64,000 nt of DNA, from assembly GCF_025210165.1 (NCBI RefSeq), contig NZ_JAOASI010000010.1:23547-87546 (forward strand), written 5' to 3'. The notes beneath the pieces were generated by a model that searched no databases, had not been told where the DNA came from, and saw nothing but the letters and a program-made list of their open reading frames with translations. Numbering within the stretch: position 1 is the stretch's first letter; every line of letters starts with the position of its first letter. Below are positions 33,539 through 42,533 of the stretch, in pieces. This DNA is from Tepidibacter sp. Lineage in GTDB: Bacteria; Bacillota; Clostridia; Peptostreptococcales; Peptostreptococcaceae. The translations under genes and the position numbers were made by a program.

Positions 33539-35363
33539 TATTTTAATGAAGGTTGAAAAGCCTGCAAGATATTTAGGGAATGAAATAAATGCTTGTCATA
33601 AGGATACATCAAAGAAAGATCTAGTTAGATTTGGTTTTTCTTTTCCTGATGTATATGAAGTAGGAATGAGTCATTTGGGACTTCAAATATTATATGGAGT
33701 TTTAAATGAAAGAGATGATATTTTCTGTGAAAGAATATTTTCTCCAGCCATTGATATGGAAGAAAAAATGAGAGAAAACAATATTCCGATGTTTGGATTA
33801 GAATCAAGAGAAAGTATTACTAATTTTGATTTTTTAGCATTCACACTTCAATATGAGCTTTCTTATACTAATATATTAAATATATTAGATTTAGCTAAGG
33901 TTGAACTTTTAGCTAAAGATAGAAAAAGAAATGATCCTTTTATATTAGTTGGAGGGCCGTGTGCTTATAATAGTGAGCCTCTAGCAGATTTTGTTGATAT
34001 AGTTTCTCTTGGAGAAGGAGAAGAAGTTTTATTAGAGGTAGTAGACAGATACAAAATTTGGAAAGATACAGATAAATCTAGAGAAGAATTCTTATATGAC
34101 TTAGCTAAAAATGTAGAAGGTATATATATTCCTTCCTTATATGACGTTGAATATAATGAAGATAATACAGTAAAAAGTGTTAGTCCATCAAAAGATGATA
34201 TACCCAAAAAAATTCCAAAGAGAATAATAAAGAATTTAGATGAATGCTTCTTCCCAGAAAAAATAGTAGTTCCTTTTATAGACATAGTACACAATAGAAT
34301 AATGCTTGAGCTATTTAGAGGATGTACAAGAGGATGTCGATTCTGTCAAGCGGGTATGATATATAGACCTATAAGGGAAAGAAGTGTTGATAGATTAAAA
34401 GAAATTGCTAAGAAATTAATTGAAAGTACTGGATATGAAGAAATGTCTTTAGCTTCTTTAAGTACTAGTGATTATTCAAATCTTGGAGCTATAACAGATC
34501 ATTTACTTGAAGAGTATTCTAAAAAACAAAGAATAGCTCTATCTCTTCCATCTTTAAGACTTGATAATTTCTCTTTAGAGCTTGCACATAAGGTTCAAGA
34601 GGTTAGAAAGAGTGGATTAACATTTGCACCAGAGGCTGGAACTCAAAGACTTAGAGATGTTATAAATAAGGGGATTACTGAATTTGACCTTGAAAATGCA
34701 ACTAGAAAAGCATTTGGAAAAGGATGGAATAGTGTAAAGCTTTATTTTATGATAGGGCTTCCTACTGAAAATTATGAGGATTTAGATGGAATAAAAGATC
34801 TTGCTTATAAGGTGATAGATATATACAGAGATGTTCATGAAGGAAAGTTAACTAGAAACTTTGGAGTTACCGTAAGTACTTCTACATTTGTTCCAAAACC
34901 GTTTACTCCATTCCAATGGCATGGACAAGATACTCAAGAAGAGATTAGAGAAAAACAAATACACTTAACTAAAAAATTAAAAAATAGAAATATTAAATAC
35001 AACTACCATGATAGCAAAACGAGCTTATTAGAAGCTGTAATGGCAAGAGGAGATAGAAAAATAGGTAAGGTTATCTATGATGCATATAAAAAAGGATGTA
35101 AGTTTGATGGATGGGGTGAGCACTTCAAGTTTGATTTATGGGCAGAAGCCTTTGAAGAGAATAATATAGATATAGATTTTTATGCTAATAGACATAGAGA
35201 GTATGATGAAGTGTTCCCTTGGGATCATATAGATGTAGGTGTTAGTAAGAAGTTCTTAATAAGAGAGAATGAACTTTCAAAAACTGAAGCCTTAACTCCT
35301 GATTGTAGACATAAATGTAATGCTTGTGGTATAAACACTGACTTAGCAAGGGGGTTATGCTAA
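33513..35363 (+). CDS. B12-binding radical SAM protein, TIGR03960 family
   Basis: In this 616-residue protein residues about 30-200 resemble a cobalamin-binding region (FPDVYEVGMSHLGLQILYG, FILVGGPCAYNSEPLADF). The radical SAM cluster motif is ELFRGCTRGCRFCQAG near residue 268. A C-terminal cysteine pair region (CRHKCNACGI) follows. It is always found with the TIGR03936 protein encoded next. The role is unknown; the pair lies upstream of RNase G and ribosomal protein genes in many clostridia, which suggests RNA or ribosome modification, not shown. The start is behind GGAGG. Confidence 0.93.
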   Translation: MTKKVNLDNILMKVEKPARYLGNEINACHKDTSKKDLVRFGFSFPDVYEVGMSHLGLQILYGVLNERDDIFCERIFSPAIDMEEKMRENNIPMFGLESRESITNFDFLAFTLQYELSYTNILNILDLAKVELLAKDRKRNDPFILVGGPCAYNSEPLADFVDIVSLGEGEEVLLEVVDRYKIWKDTDKSREEFLYDLAKNVEGIYIPSLYDVEYNEDNTVKSVSPSKDDIPKKIPKRIIKNLDECFFPEKIVVPFIDIVHNRIMLELFRGCTRGCRFCQAGMIYRPIRERSVDRLKEIAKKLIESTGYEEMSLASLSTSDYSNLGAITDHLLEEYSKKQRIALSLPSLRLDNFSLELAHKVQEVRKSGLTFAPEAGTQRLRDVINKGITEFDLENATRKAFGKGWNSVKLYFMIGLPTENYEDLDGIKDLAYKVIDIYRDVHEGKLTRNFGVTVSTSTFVPKPFTPFQWHGQDTQEEIREKQIHLTKKLKNRNIKYNYHDSKTSLLEAVMARGDRKIGKVIYDAYKKGCKFDGWGEHFKFDLWAEAFEENNIDIDFYANRHREYDEVFPWDHIDVGVSKKFLIRENELSKTEALTPDCRHKCNACGINTDLARGLC

Positions 35364-36061
35364 TGAATGTTATAAGATGTAAGCTTATTAAAGAAAAAGA
35401 TATGGTATATATATCTCATCTAGACCTTCAAAGACTTTTACAAAGAACTTTAAGAAGAGCTGGTATTAAGGTAGCTTATTCTCAAGGATTCAATCCCCAT
35501 CCAAAAATTTCATTTGGACAGGCTTTATCTTTAGGGGTTACAAGTTATGGAGAGTATATAGATGTTGAGCTTGAAGATGTAATTGAAGCTGAAGAGTTTT
35601 TAACTAGGGTAAATAGTGTGCTTCCAGAGGGAATAAAAATTCAAAAGGCAAAGTTTATAGACAAGACTACGACTAAGTCACTTAGTTCATCTATAAGTCA
35701 TGGTTCATACGTAATAAGCATGAATATAAATTCTGACTTAGATATAGAAAATATTAAATCTAAGGTCGATGAATTTATGAAGCTTGATGAAATAATAAAT
35801 GTAAAGAAAAACAAAAAAGGAAAATTAAAAGAAGTAAATATAAGACCGTTAATAAAAACATTAAAGATTGCATCTTTAGAGGAAAATATACTTACTTTAA
35901 ATATGGTAGTTGCTATTGGATCTAGTGCCAATTTAAATCCAACTGTTTTAATTGATAAATTAAATGGGTTTGCTGATATAGGTATAGACCTTGAAAATCT
36001 TAAAATAACTAGAAATGATTTATATATAGAAAACAAAAATAAACTTGTAGTACCTATGTAG
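35363..36061 (+). CDS. TIGR03936 family radical SAM-associated protein (DUF2344)
   Basis: This 232-residue protein begins RCKLIKEKDMVYISHLDLQRLLQR and continues GIKVAYSQGFNPHPKISFGQ, the DUF2344 signature. The start is placed at ATG 35363, which overlaps the previous stop by one base and has AAGGGGG at correct distance. ATG 35357 would be too close to that site. In some bacteria this domain is fused to the TIGR03960 protein, which supports a complex. Confidence 0.9.
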   Translation: MNVIRCKLIKEKDMVYISHLDLQRLLQRTLRRAGIKVAYSQGFNPHPKISFGQALSLGVTSYGEYIDVELEDVIEAEEFLTRVNSVLPEGIKIQKAKFIDKTTTKSLSSSISHGSYVISMNINSDLDIENIKSKVDEFMKLDEIINVKKNKKGKLKEVNIRPLIKTLKIASLEENILTLNMVVAIGSSANLNPTVLIDKLNGFADIGIDLENLKITRNDLYIENKNKLVVPM

Positions 36062-36072
36062 GAAGTGATTTA

Positions 36073-37473
36073 ATGAAGAGTTTATTAGTGGATGTTGGAT
36101 TATATCAATCCAAGGTTGCTTATGTTGAGGATGGAAATATAGTAGATTTGTTCATTCAAGATAAAATGAATGAGAAGCTAAAAGGTAATATATATAGAGG
36201 AATAGTTAAAAATGTTCTTCTTGGAATGGAAGCTGCATTTGTAGATATAGGCATTGATAAAAATGCATACTTAAAGCTTTCTAAGGGTCATAATATAAAA
36301 AAAGGACAAGAAGTACTTGTTCAAGTTAATAAAGAAGCCATAAATGATAAAGGACCAAAAATTACTCAAGAAATAAGTGTCCCTGGTAGGTATTTAGTAT
36401 TGATGCCTACTGGAGATGATATAGCCATATCAAACAAGATAAAAGACAAAGAGGAAATACAAAGAATTAAATCTATAATACAAGATATAGATATTAAAGG
36501 TATGGGGCTTATAATAAGGACTGAAGCTATAGATAAACAAAAAATAGATTTTGAAAATGATTTGAAGGAGTTATTCAAATCATGGGATGAAATTCAAAAA
36601 TACAATAAATTAGGTATGGGACCAAGAACTTTATATAAAGATTTAGACATTACATTGAAGGTTATAAGAGATGTTTTTACACCAGAATTTGAAAAAATAG
36701 TTGTAAATAATAAAACAGAATATGAAAAAATATTAGACACTTTAACTAAAATAGATAAATGCTTTAAAAATAAGGTTGAACATTTTGATGAAGGACTTGA
36801 CTTGTTTGATTATTATAAAATAAAAAAAGATTTAAAAAATGCTCTAAATAGAAAAGTCTGGCTGAAAAATGGAGCCTATATAATAATAGATAAGACAGAG
36901 GCTATGACTGTTATAGATGTTAATACAGGTAAGTTTACAGGTAAGTTAGGTCTTAATGAGACTGTATTTAAAACAAATTTAGAAGCATGTAAAGAAATAG
37001 CTAGGCAAATAAGACTTAGAAACATAGCTGGAATTATAATTATAGATTTTATAGATATGAAAAAAGATAGTTATAAACAGCAGATTCTAAAAAAACTCCA
37101 GATCTACTTAAATAAAGATAAAACAAAATCACAAGTATTAGGAATGACAAACTTAGGGCTTGTGGAAGTTGTTAGAAAAAAATCTAATGATACATTAGAT
37201 AGTTATTTTGAATCAGAGTGTATATATTGTAGTGGACAAGGTAGTTTAAAATCTAAAAACAGAATAGTTAATGATATAGAAAAGGAAATAATAAGACTAA
37301 AAAAGCATACAAGTCTTAAAACAGCTGTATTTAAATGTTCAAATTATATATATAATATAGTAAGAAAAGATGACTTTAAATATATAAAGGAAATATCTAA
37401 ATATTATGATATTGAAATTGATTTTGTAGAGGATAAGAATTTAAATCCAAATGATATAATAACTATATATTAA
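36073..37473 (+). CDS. rng: Ribonuclease E/G family protein
   Basis: This 466-residue endoribonuclease has an N-terminal S1-like domain (residues about 30-110, GNIYRGIVKNVLLGMEAAFVDIG). The catalytic DNase-I-like core carries acidic residues in MTVIDVNTGKFTG and GIIIIDFIDM. The zinc-link motif is CIYCSGQG. The length matches RNase G rather than RNase E, which has a long tail. It acts in rRNA and mRNA processing in the cytoplasm. It follows the TIGR03936 gene by 11 bases, in the same transcript. Confidence 0.95.
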   Translation: MKSLLVDVGLYQSKVAYVEDGNIVDLFIQDKMNEKLKGNIYRGIVKNVLLGMEAAFVDIGIDKNAYLKLSKGHNIKKGQEVLVQVNKEAINDKGPKITQEISVPGRYLVLMPTGDDIAISNKIKDKEEIQRIKSIIQDIDIKGMGLIIRTEAIDKQKIDFENDLKELFKSWDEIQKYNKLGMGPRTLYKDLDITLKVIRDVFTPEFEKIVVNNKTEYEKILDTLTKIDKCFKNKVEHFDEGLDLFDYYKIKKDLKNALNRKVWLKNGAYIIIDKTEAMTVIDVNTGKFTGKLGLNETVFKTNLEACKEIARQIRLRNIAGIIIIDFIDMKKDSYKQQILKKLQIYLNKDKTKSQVLGMTNLGLVEVVRKKSNDTLDSYFESECIYCSGQGSLKSKNRIVNDIEKEIIRLKKHTSLKTAVFKCSNYIYNIVRKDDFKYIKEISKYYDIEIDFVEDKNLNPNDIITIY

Positions 37474-37486
37474 AGTAAATATTTTC

Positions 37487-37515
37487 TTGACAATGGATGA
37501 AAACTTTGATAATAT
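37487..37515 (+). promoter_or_regulatory. Promoter of the rplU operon
   Basis: TTGACA at 37487-37492 and TAATAT at 37510-37515 are separated by 17 bases. The promoter directly precedes the L21 leader. Confidence 0.8.
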
Positions 37516-37524
37516 TTATATCTG

Positions 37525-37608
37525 TAGTAAGTAGCCGCACAATCCGGGTTACAAAATCCTAATTAGGTACCTAGAATTGGCGAGACTGGTTTGAGGAGGT
37601 GTAACGTA
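37525..37608 (+). ncRNA. Ribosomal protein L21 leader RNA
   Basis: The region contains AGTAGCCGCACAATCCGGG, then CCTAATTAGG, then CTAGAATTGGCGAGACTGG, the conserved elements of the Firmicutes L21 leader. It ends at the GAGGAGGTG ribosome site of rplU. The leader is thought to mediate autogenous control by an L21-operon product. Confidence 0.85.
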
Positions 37609-37920
37609 ATGTACGCAGTAGTAGAGACAGGTGGAAAGCAATACAAAGTTTCTGAAGGAGACGTAATATTCGTTGAAAAATTAGAAGCTAATGCAGGAGA
37701 TGTTGTTACTTTAGACAAGGTATTAGTTTGTTCTAAAGACGGAAATCTTGTAGTAGGAAATCCAGTAGTTGATGGAGCTAAAGTTGAAGCTAAAGTTTTA
37801 GAGCAAGGAAAAGCTAAAAAAGTGATAGTTTTCAAATACAAGCCAAAAAAAGACTACAGAAGAAAGCAAGGACATCGTCAACCTTTCACTAAGTTAGTTA
37901 TAGAAAAGATAAACGCTTAA
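37609..37920 (+). CDS. rplU: Ribosomal protein bL21
   Basis: This 103-residue protein begins [18 protein letters not shown], the hallmark bL21 N-terminus, and ends with the basic [17 protein letters not shown] segment that binds 23S rRNA. The start is ATG 37609 behind GAGGAGGTG. A frame open from 37591 would begin within the leader. Confidence 0.98.
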   Translation: MYAVVETGGKQYKVSEGDVIFVEKLEANAGDVVTLDKVLVCSKDGNLVVGNPVVDGAKVEAKVLEQGKAKKVIVFKYKPKKDYRRKQGHRQPFTKLVIEKINA

Positions 37921-37924
37921 TTCT

Positions 37925-38257
37925 ATGATTAAAATTGTGATAAGAAGAAACTTCAAAAGTGATATAGTTGAATTTGATGTAAGAGGTCATGCTGGATTTG
38001 CAGAACATGGACAAGATATTGTTTGTGCAGCAGTTTCTGTATTGACTCAAACAGCACTGATTGGAATACATAACTATGCTAAGGTAGAGTCAGAGTACAA
38101 GATTAGTGATGGAAAGCTTCAATGCAAAATACCTTTTGATATTTCGGATGATAAAAGAAACATAATTAATCCTATACTTGAGACTATGGTATTAGGACTT
38201 GAAAATATAAAAGAAGAATACTCTTCTTATATAAAAATTAAAGAAGAGGAGGTGTAA
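37925..38257 (+). CDS. prp: Ribosomal-processing cysteine protease Prp
   Basis: This 110-residue protease has the catalytic dyad His22 in [10 protein letters not shown] and Cys34 in DIVCAAVS. Prp removes the N-terminal extension of bL27 in Firmicutes. The adjacent rpmA here has that extension with the cleavage motif LQLFASKK. It lies between rplU and rpmA with 4- and 2-base gaps. Confidence 0.95.
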   Translation: MIKIVIRRNFKSDIVEFDVRGHAGFAEHGQDIVCAAVSVLTQTALIGIHNYAKVESEYKISDGKLQCKIPFDISDDKRNIINPILETMVLGLENIKEEYSSYIKIKEEEV

Positions 38258-38259
38258 TT

Positions 38260-38553
38260 ATGATGTTAAAAATGAACCTTCAGTTATTTGCCAGTAAAAA
38301 AGGAGTTGGTTCTTCTAAGAACGGACGTGACTCTATATCAAAAAGACTTGGAGTTAAGAGATATGACGGACAAGTTGTTACTGCTGGAAGTATAATAGTT
38401 AGACAAAGAGGAACTAAAATTCACCCAGGAAATAATGTAGGAAGAGGCGGAGACGATACATTATTTGCTAAAGTTGATGGTGTAGTTAAGTTCGAAAGAA
38501 AAGATAAAAAAAGAAAGCAAGTTAGCATATACCCAGTTGCTGCTGCTGAATAA
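38260..38553 (+). CDS. rpmA: Ribosomal protein bL27 with Prp-cleaved N-terminal extension
   Basis: This 97-residue protein has the body [20 protein letters not shown] and [12 protein letters not shown], which is bL27. The first 10-11 residues ([10 protein letters not shown]) form the Firmicutes extension removed by Prp before ASKKG. Two ATG codons (38260 and 38263) follow GGAGGTG; either could start. Confidence 0.97.
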   Translation: MMLKMNLQLFASKKGVGSSKNGRDSISKRLGVKRYDGQVVTAGSIIVRQRGTKIHPGNNVGRGGDDTLFAKVDGVVKFERKDKKRKQVSIYPVAAAE

Positions 38554-38555
38554 TC

Positions 38556-38585
38556 AAAAAGGAGTGTTTTTTAACACTCCTTTTT
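38556..38585 (+). terminator. Terminator after rpmA
   Basis: AAAAAGGAGTGTT at 38556-38568 pairs with AACACTCCTTTTT at 38573-38585. It separates the ribosomal genes from the Spo0B-like gene. Confidence 0.9.
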
Positions 38586-38628
38586 ATAATGAGTAGGAAA
38601 TTATATTTTAGTAGTAGGAGGGCTTCAT

Positions 38629-39183
38629 TTGAAAAAAATTAATGATTCGGATTTAAAATATTGGAATTTAATAGATGAATTATTAAGAAATCAAAGACAT
38701 GATTTTTTGAATGAAATACAAATAATATTTGGCTATATAAAGCTTAATAAAATAGATGAAGCTGTTAAATACATAAATAAAGTTAGAAAAGAAGCATCTA
38801 TTAATTCCAAATTATCTAATTTAAGTTGTGTTGATTTGTATTTGATGATTGAAAAAAAACTAAAACAGTGCCTGTCTAAAGGCCTTAATATAGATTTTGA
38901 GATATACACAAATGCTAAAAGAGAAGATTTTAAAAATAAAGATATATCAAAAAGTTTGATATATATGGAAAGAGCATTAGATATAATATTTAATTATATG
39001 AATAATAATAATGAATTTGAAGAATATATAATTTATATTGAAGAAACATCAGAGTGTTTCATATTAAAAGTTGCTCTTGAATATTTAGAGGATATTGAAA
39101 GCATAAAAAAGGAGCTTGATTCACATCTTACAGAAATTATTATTGAAGAAGATTATTTGATATATGAAATTGAGCTTGAATAA
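38629..39183 (+). CDS. Spo0B-like phosphotransferase-domain protein
   Basis: This 184-residue protein starts at TTG behind TAGGAGGG. Residues about 12-60 match the SpoOB alpha-helical domain (LIDELLRNQRHDFLNEIQIIFGYIKLNKIDEA) with His24 at the phosphoacceptor position. The C-terminal part is compatible with the degenerate ATPase-like fold of Spo0B. It lies directly before obgE, as in Bacillus. Most clostridia are described as lacking the Spo0F-Spo0B phosphorelay, so its role is open. It could relay phosphate from an orphan kinase or act through Obg. Confidence 0.8.
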   Translation: MKKINDSDLKYWNLIDELLRNQRHDFLNEIQIIFGYIKLNKIDEAVKYINKVRKEASINSKLSNLSCVDLYLMIEKKLKQCLSKGLNIDFEIYTNAKREDFKNKDISKSLIYMERALDIIFNYMNNNNEFEEYIIYIEETSECFILKVALEYLEDIESIKKELDSHLTEIIIEEDYLIYEIELE

Positions 39184-39195
39184 AGGGTGATAAGA

Positions 39196-40473
39196 ATGTT
39201 TATAGATAAGGCTAGGATATTCGTTAAATCTGGAAAAGGTGGAAATGGAGCTGTATCTTTCAGAAAAGAAAAGTACGTTCCTGCTGGAGGACCTGCTGGA
39301 GGAGACGGAGGTAATGGAGGTAATGTTGTATTTGAAGTTGATGAAGGATTAAGAACATTAATGGACTTTAGGTACAAGACAAAGTATGTAGCCGAAAATG
39401 GAGAAGATGGAAAAAAGAAAAGAATGCATGGTAAGTCTGTGGAAGATTTAGTTCTTAAAGTTCCTCCAGGGACTTTGATAAGAGATGAGGAAACAAATCT
39501 TGTAATAGCAGATCTTAGAAAGCATGGAGATCGTGCTATAGTTGCTAAGGGTGGATTTGGAGGACGTGGTAATACACATTTTACAACGGCTATAAGACAA
39601 GCTCCAAGTTTTGCAGAAGCTGGTAAAGAAGGTCAAGAAAGATGGATTGTATTAGAACTTAAGATGATAGCTGATGTCGGCTTAGTTGGATTTCCGAATG
39701 TAGGAAAATCAACATTTTTATCTGTTGTAACAAAAGCTAAGCCAAAAATTGCAAACTATCACTTTACTACTATAAAGCCTAACTTGGGAGTGGTTAAAAC
39801 TAAATTTGGAGATTCTTTTGTTCTTGCAGATATTCCTGGACTTATAGAGGGAGCTCATGAAGGAATAGGTCTTGGTCATGCGTTTTTAAGACATGTTGAA
39901 AGAACTAAGGTACTTATTCATATAGTTGATGTATCTGGAATAGAAGGTAGAGATCCAATAGAAGATTTTAATAAAATAAATGAAGAATTAAAATTATATA
40001 ACGACAAATTAACTACTAGATCTCAAATAGTAGTTGCAAATAAAATGGATATACCTGAAGCTAGAGAAAATTATGAAGCATTTAAGGAAGAAATTGAAAA
40101 AAGAGGATACAAGGTATTTAGTATGTCTGCTGCTACAAGAGAGGGTATAGATGAAGTAATAAACTATGCTGGAACTATTGTAAAAGAAACAGAAGATATA
40201 GAGTTGGTATCAGAAGAAGAAATGTTAAAAGAAGAGGATATTAAGCCTAAAAAAGAAGAAATAGAAATAAATAATGAAGATGGAGTTTTTGTAATAGAAG
40301 GAAAATCTCTTCAAAGACTTTTATATTCTGTTAATTTTGAAGATATGGAATCTGTTCAATATTTCCAAAAGATAATGGAGAAAAAAGGTGTATTCCAAAG
40401 ATTAAAGGATATGGGTGCACAAGATGGAGATACAGTTAGATTATACGACTTAGAATTTGAATATTACGAGTAG
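39196..40473 (+). CDS. obgE: GTPase ObgE/CgtA
   Basis: This 425-residue protein has an N-terminal glycine-rich Obg fold (FIDKARIFVKSGKGGNGAVSF, GGPAGGDGGNGG). The GTPase domain has G1 GFPNVGKST, G3 DIPGLIEGA and G4 NKMD. The C-terminal OCT domain spans about residues 345-425 (DGVFVIEGKSLQRLLYSVNF). The start is ATG 39196 behind AGGGTGAT; the in-frame GTG at 39187 is inside that site. Obg acts in 50S assembly and stress signalling. Confidence 0.97.
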   Translation: MFIDKARIFVKSGKGGNGAVSFRKEKYVPAGGPAGGDGGNGGNVVFEVDEGLRTLMDFRYKTKYVAENGEDGKKKRMHGKSVEDLVLKVPPGTLIRDEETNLVIADLRKHGDRAIVAKGGFGGRGNTHFTTAIRQAPSFAEAGKEGQERWIVLELKMIADVGLVGFPNVGKSTFLSVVTKAKPKIANYHFTTIKPNLGVVKTKFGDSFVLADIPGLIEGAHEGIGLGHAFLRHVERTKVLIHIVDVSGIEGRDPIEDFNKINEELKLYNDKLTTRSQIVVANKMDIPEARENYEAFKEEIEKRGYKVFSMSAATREGIDEVINYAGTIVKETEDIELVSEEEMLKEEDIKPKKEEIEINNEDGVFVIEGKSLQRLLYSVNFEDMESVQYFQKIMEKKGVFQRLKDMGAQDGDTVRLYDLEFEYYE

Positions 40474-40486
40474 GATGGAGGATATT

Positions 40487-40780
40487 ATGTTAAAAGGAAA
40501 ACAAAGATCTTATTTAAAGGCTATGGCAAATAAAACAAAGTCTATAACTCAAATAGGTAAGGAAGGTGTTACAGAAGCTTTCTTAAGTCAATTGGAAGAT
40601 GCTTTAGAAGCCAGAGAACTTGTTAAAGTCACTGTACTTGAAAATAGTGGACTTGATACAAAAGAAGCTGCAAATGCAGTAGCAGAAGCTGTAAGAGGAG
40701 AATTTGTCCAAGCTATAGGATCTAAATTTACTATATACAAGAAAAATTTTGAGAATCCTAAAATTGATTTACCTAAATAA
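40487..40780 (+). CDS. yhbY: Ribosome assembly RNA-binding protein YhbY
   Basis: This 97-residue CRM-domain protein begins MLKGKQRSYLKAMANKTKSI and has the motif QIGKEGVTEAFL. It binds pre-50S rRNA. The start is ATG 40487 behind GGAGGA, 13 bases after obgE. It is the last gene before a bidirectional terminator. Confidence 0.95.
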   Translation: MLKGKQRSYLKAMANKTKSITQIGKEGVTEAFLSQLEDALEARELVKVTVLENSGLDTKEAANAVAEAVRGEFVQAIGSKFTIYKKNFENPKIDLPK

Positions 40781-40783
40781 TAG

Positions 40784-40822
40784 ATAATACCCGTATTGAT
40801 TTTGAATTAATACGGGTATTAT
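40784..40822. terminator. Bidirectional terminator between yhbY and recX
   Basis: ATAATACCCGTATT at 40784-40797 pairs with AATACGGGTATTAT at 40809-40822 between convergent genes. Confidence 0.85.
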
Positions 40823-40827
40823 TATGC

Positions 40828-41460
40828 TTAAAATTCAGTATTCATAATTGTATTAACCACTTTTTTAATGGTATCATAAGCAAAGCCTTTGTAAGTAAGG
40901 TGACTAGATAATTTTCTATATATTTTATTTTTATCCTCATTCTTTATTTTTTCATATTTCTTATTTCCCAGGTAAAGAGCATTCTCAAATTCTTTTTCAT
41001 CGTCTATCTCGCAATTAAGTGTACTATTTATTGTTAAGCTATCAATTCCTTTTGAATATAGAGTTTGTTTAATTTTATTTTTTCCAAATTTATTTATATT
41101 AACTTTATCCTTTACTATATTTTTAGCTAGATTATCATCATCTATAAATTTATATTTTTTCAAAAAATCTATAACTCTATCTATTGTTTTTTCATCGAAT
41201 TCATTTTTAGAGAGTTTATATATTATATTTTTTTGAGATTGAGAAGACCTAGAGAGTATGTTTAAGGCTTTGTTCTTAGCTTTTAAATACATCTCATCAG
41301 CTATAATTGTTTGAATAGATTCTTTCTCTATTGTGTTTCCTTTTTTTAGATTTAAAGTATAAACTAAATCCTTATACACTCCCATAAAAAATTCATCGTC
41401 TACATAAATATTGACTCTATTTTTATTTTTTTGTTCTTCTACTTTTGTTATCTTTGGCAT
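40828..41460 (-). CDS. recX: RecX-family regulator of RecA
   Basis: This 210-residue protein has three-helix repeats typical of RecX: KAKNKALNILSRSSQSQKNI, then KFIDDDNLAKNIVKDKVNI, then the final KFGKNKIKQTLYSKGI. The first 70 residues are the beta-rich N-terminal part seen in Firmicutes RecX. RecX limits RecA filaments. The gene is on the opposite strand within an otherwise plus-strand housekeeping run. The start follows AAGGATGA. Confidence 0.88.
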   Translation of the reverse strand: MPKITKVEEQKNKNRVNIYVDDEFFMGVYKDLVYTLNLKKGNTIEKESIQTIIADEMYLKAKNKALNILSRSSQSQKNIIYKLSKNEFDEKTIDRVIDFLKKYKFIDDDNLAKNIVKDKVNINKFGKNKIKQTLYSKGIDSLTINSTLNCEIDDEKEFENALYLGNKKYEKIKNEDKNKIYRKLSSHLTYKGFAYDTIKKVVNTIMNTEF

Positions 41461-41490
41461 ATAATCATCCTTTTTTGTTTAGTTAAGAAA

Positions 41491-42408
41491 CTATATAACA
41501 GATGCTAATAACAACAGTTCCTCGTTATCATTGTATATCTTATCAAACTGAGATATAGGGAGTGGATTTACTCCTTTTCCTACCTCTATTGTGTATCCTG
41601 GTCTCTTATAATCCTTAATAAACCAGTCTTTATATCCAGAGTAAGAAGTAATTCCGTAAGGCTCATCCAAAGGATACCCACTAACTTTAGAAAAAGACTG
41701 GCCTATATTCTTTGCTTGTGGTGGAGCCATATTCATATAGTTCCAGTATATGACTTCTCCTTGAGAGTGATAAGCAAGAACCAATTTAGGATTTATGGAT
41801 CTGGTGAATTCTGCAACTGATTTTGATTCTGGCTCTGACTCGGGATATTCTCCTGAATATCTTGTAGGTCCAGGACCAGTAATTCCATATAAAGCTTCTG
41901 CTTCTTTTGATAATTCCCAAGAAGCATCATAGTTATGATTAAGATCAACTCCCCTAATGTTAGCACTCCAAGTTTTAGAAAAATCTGTACTGCTATTATT
42001 CCACTTTATTAAGTCGTTATAATAAGGATTATCTTGTGAGAGCCCATTTAAAACTAAATCAACTCCATCAGGGTTTACCATAGGCATTATATAAATTGTG
42101 CTTTTTTTATAAATATCTCTTGGATTATATCCTCTTATTGTCTTGTTTTTAGAATATGCTTTAGAAAAGTTTTCTATAAATTTCATTAAAAGAGGAGTTG
42201 TTATCCATTCAATAGCATGGTGAGATCCATTAAAAAATACCTTGTTAGGTCCATTCCCTAGTTTAACTGAATATAGATTTTTGTCAAGAACACTTTTTCC
42301 AGAAATAGATACCTCTATAAATGGATATCTCTTTTTTAATGATTTTAAATCTTTTTCTAAAGCTTCGTAGGTGTAGTCTCTAGTAGTATCAACTATGTCT
42401 AAGTTCAT
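41491..42408 (-). CDS. M14-family zinc carboxypeptidase (gamma-D-glutamyl-diamino acid peptidase-like)
   Basis: In this 305-residue protein the zinc ligands are His and Glu in GSHHAIEWITTP (residues about 66-71) and His in VLAYHSQGEVIYW. The catalytic Glu is in YTIEVGKGVNPL. The substrate-binding arginine and asparagine lie in GVDLNHNYDASW. The family cleaves peptidoglycan stem peptides in spore formers. There is no signal peptide, so it may act in the cytoplasm on recycled muropeptides. It precedes recX on the same strand. Confidence 0.9.
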   Translation of the reverse strand: MNLDIVDTTRDYTYEALEKDLKSLKKRYPFIEVSISGKSVLDKNLYSVKLGNGPNKVFFNGSHHAIEWITTPLLMKFIENFSKAYSKNKTIRGYNPRDIYKKSTIYIMPMVNPDGVDLVLNGLSQDNPYYNDLIKWNNSSTDFSKTWSANIRGVDLNHNYDASWELSKEAEALYGITGPGPTRYSGEYPESEPESKSVAEFTRSINPKLVLAYHSQGEVIYWNYMNMAPPQAKNIGQSFSKVSGYPLDEPYGITSYSGYKDWFIKDYKRPGYTIEVGKGVNPLPISQFDKIYNDNEELLLLASVI

Positions 42409-42533
42409 ATTATCAACCTCCGAAAATAATAGTATGTTTCTTTATAAATTATGAATAAATATAATTTTTAGGACGACTTTTTTAAAAAAATATTATATAA
42501 TATATAGGTTAGTAATATAAAAGAGGTGTTTAA

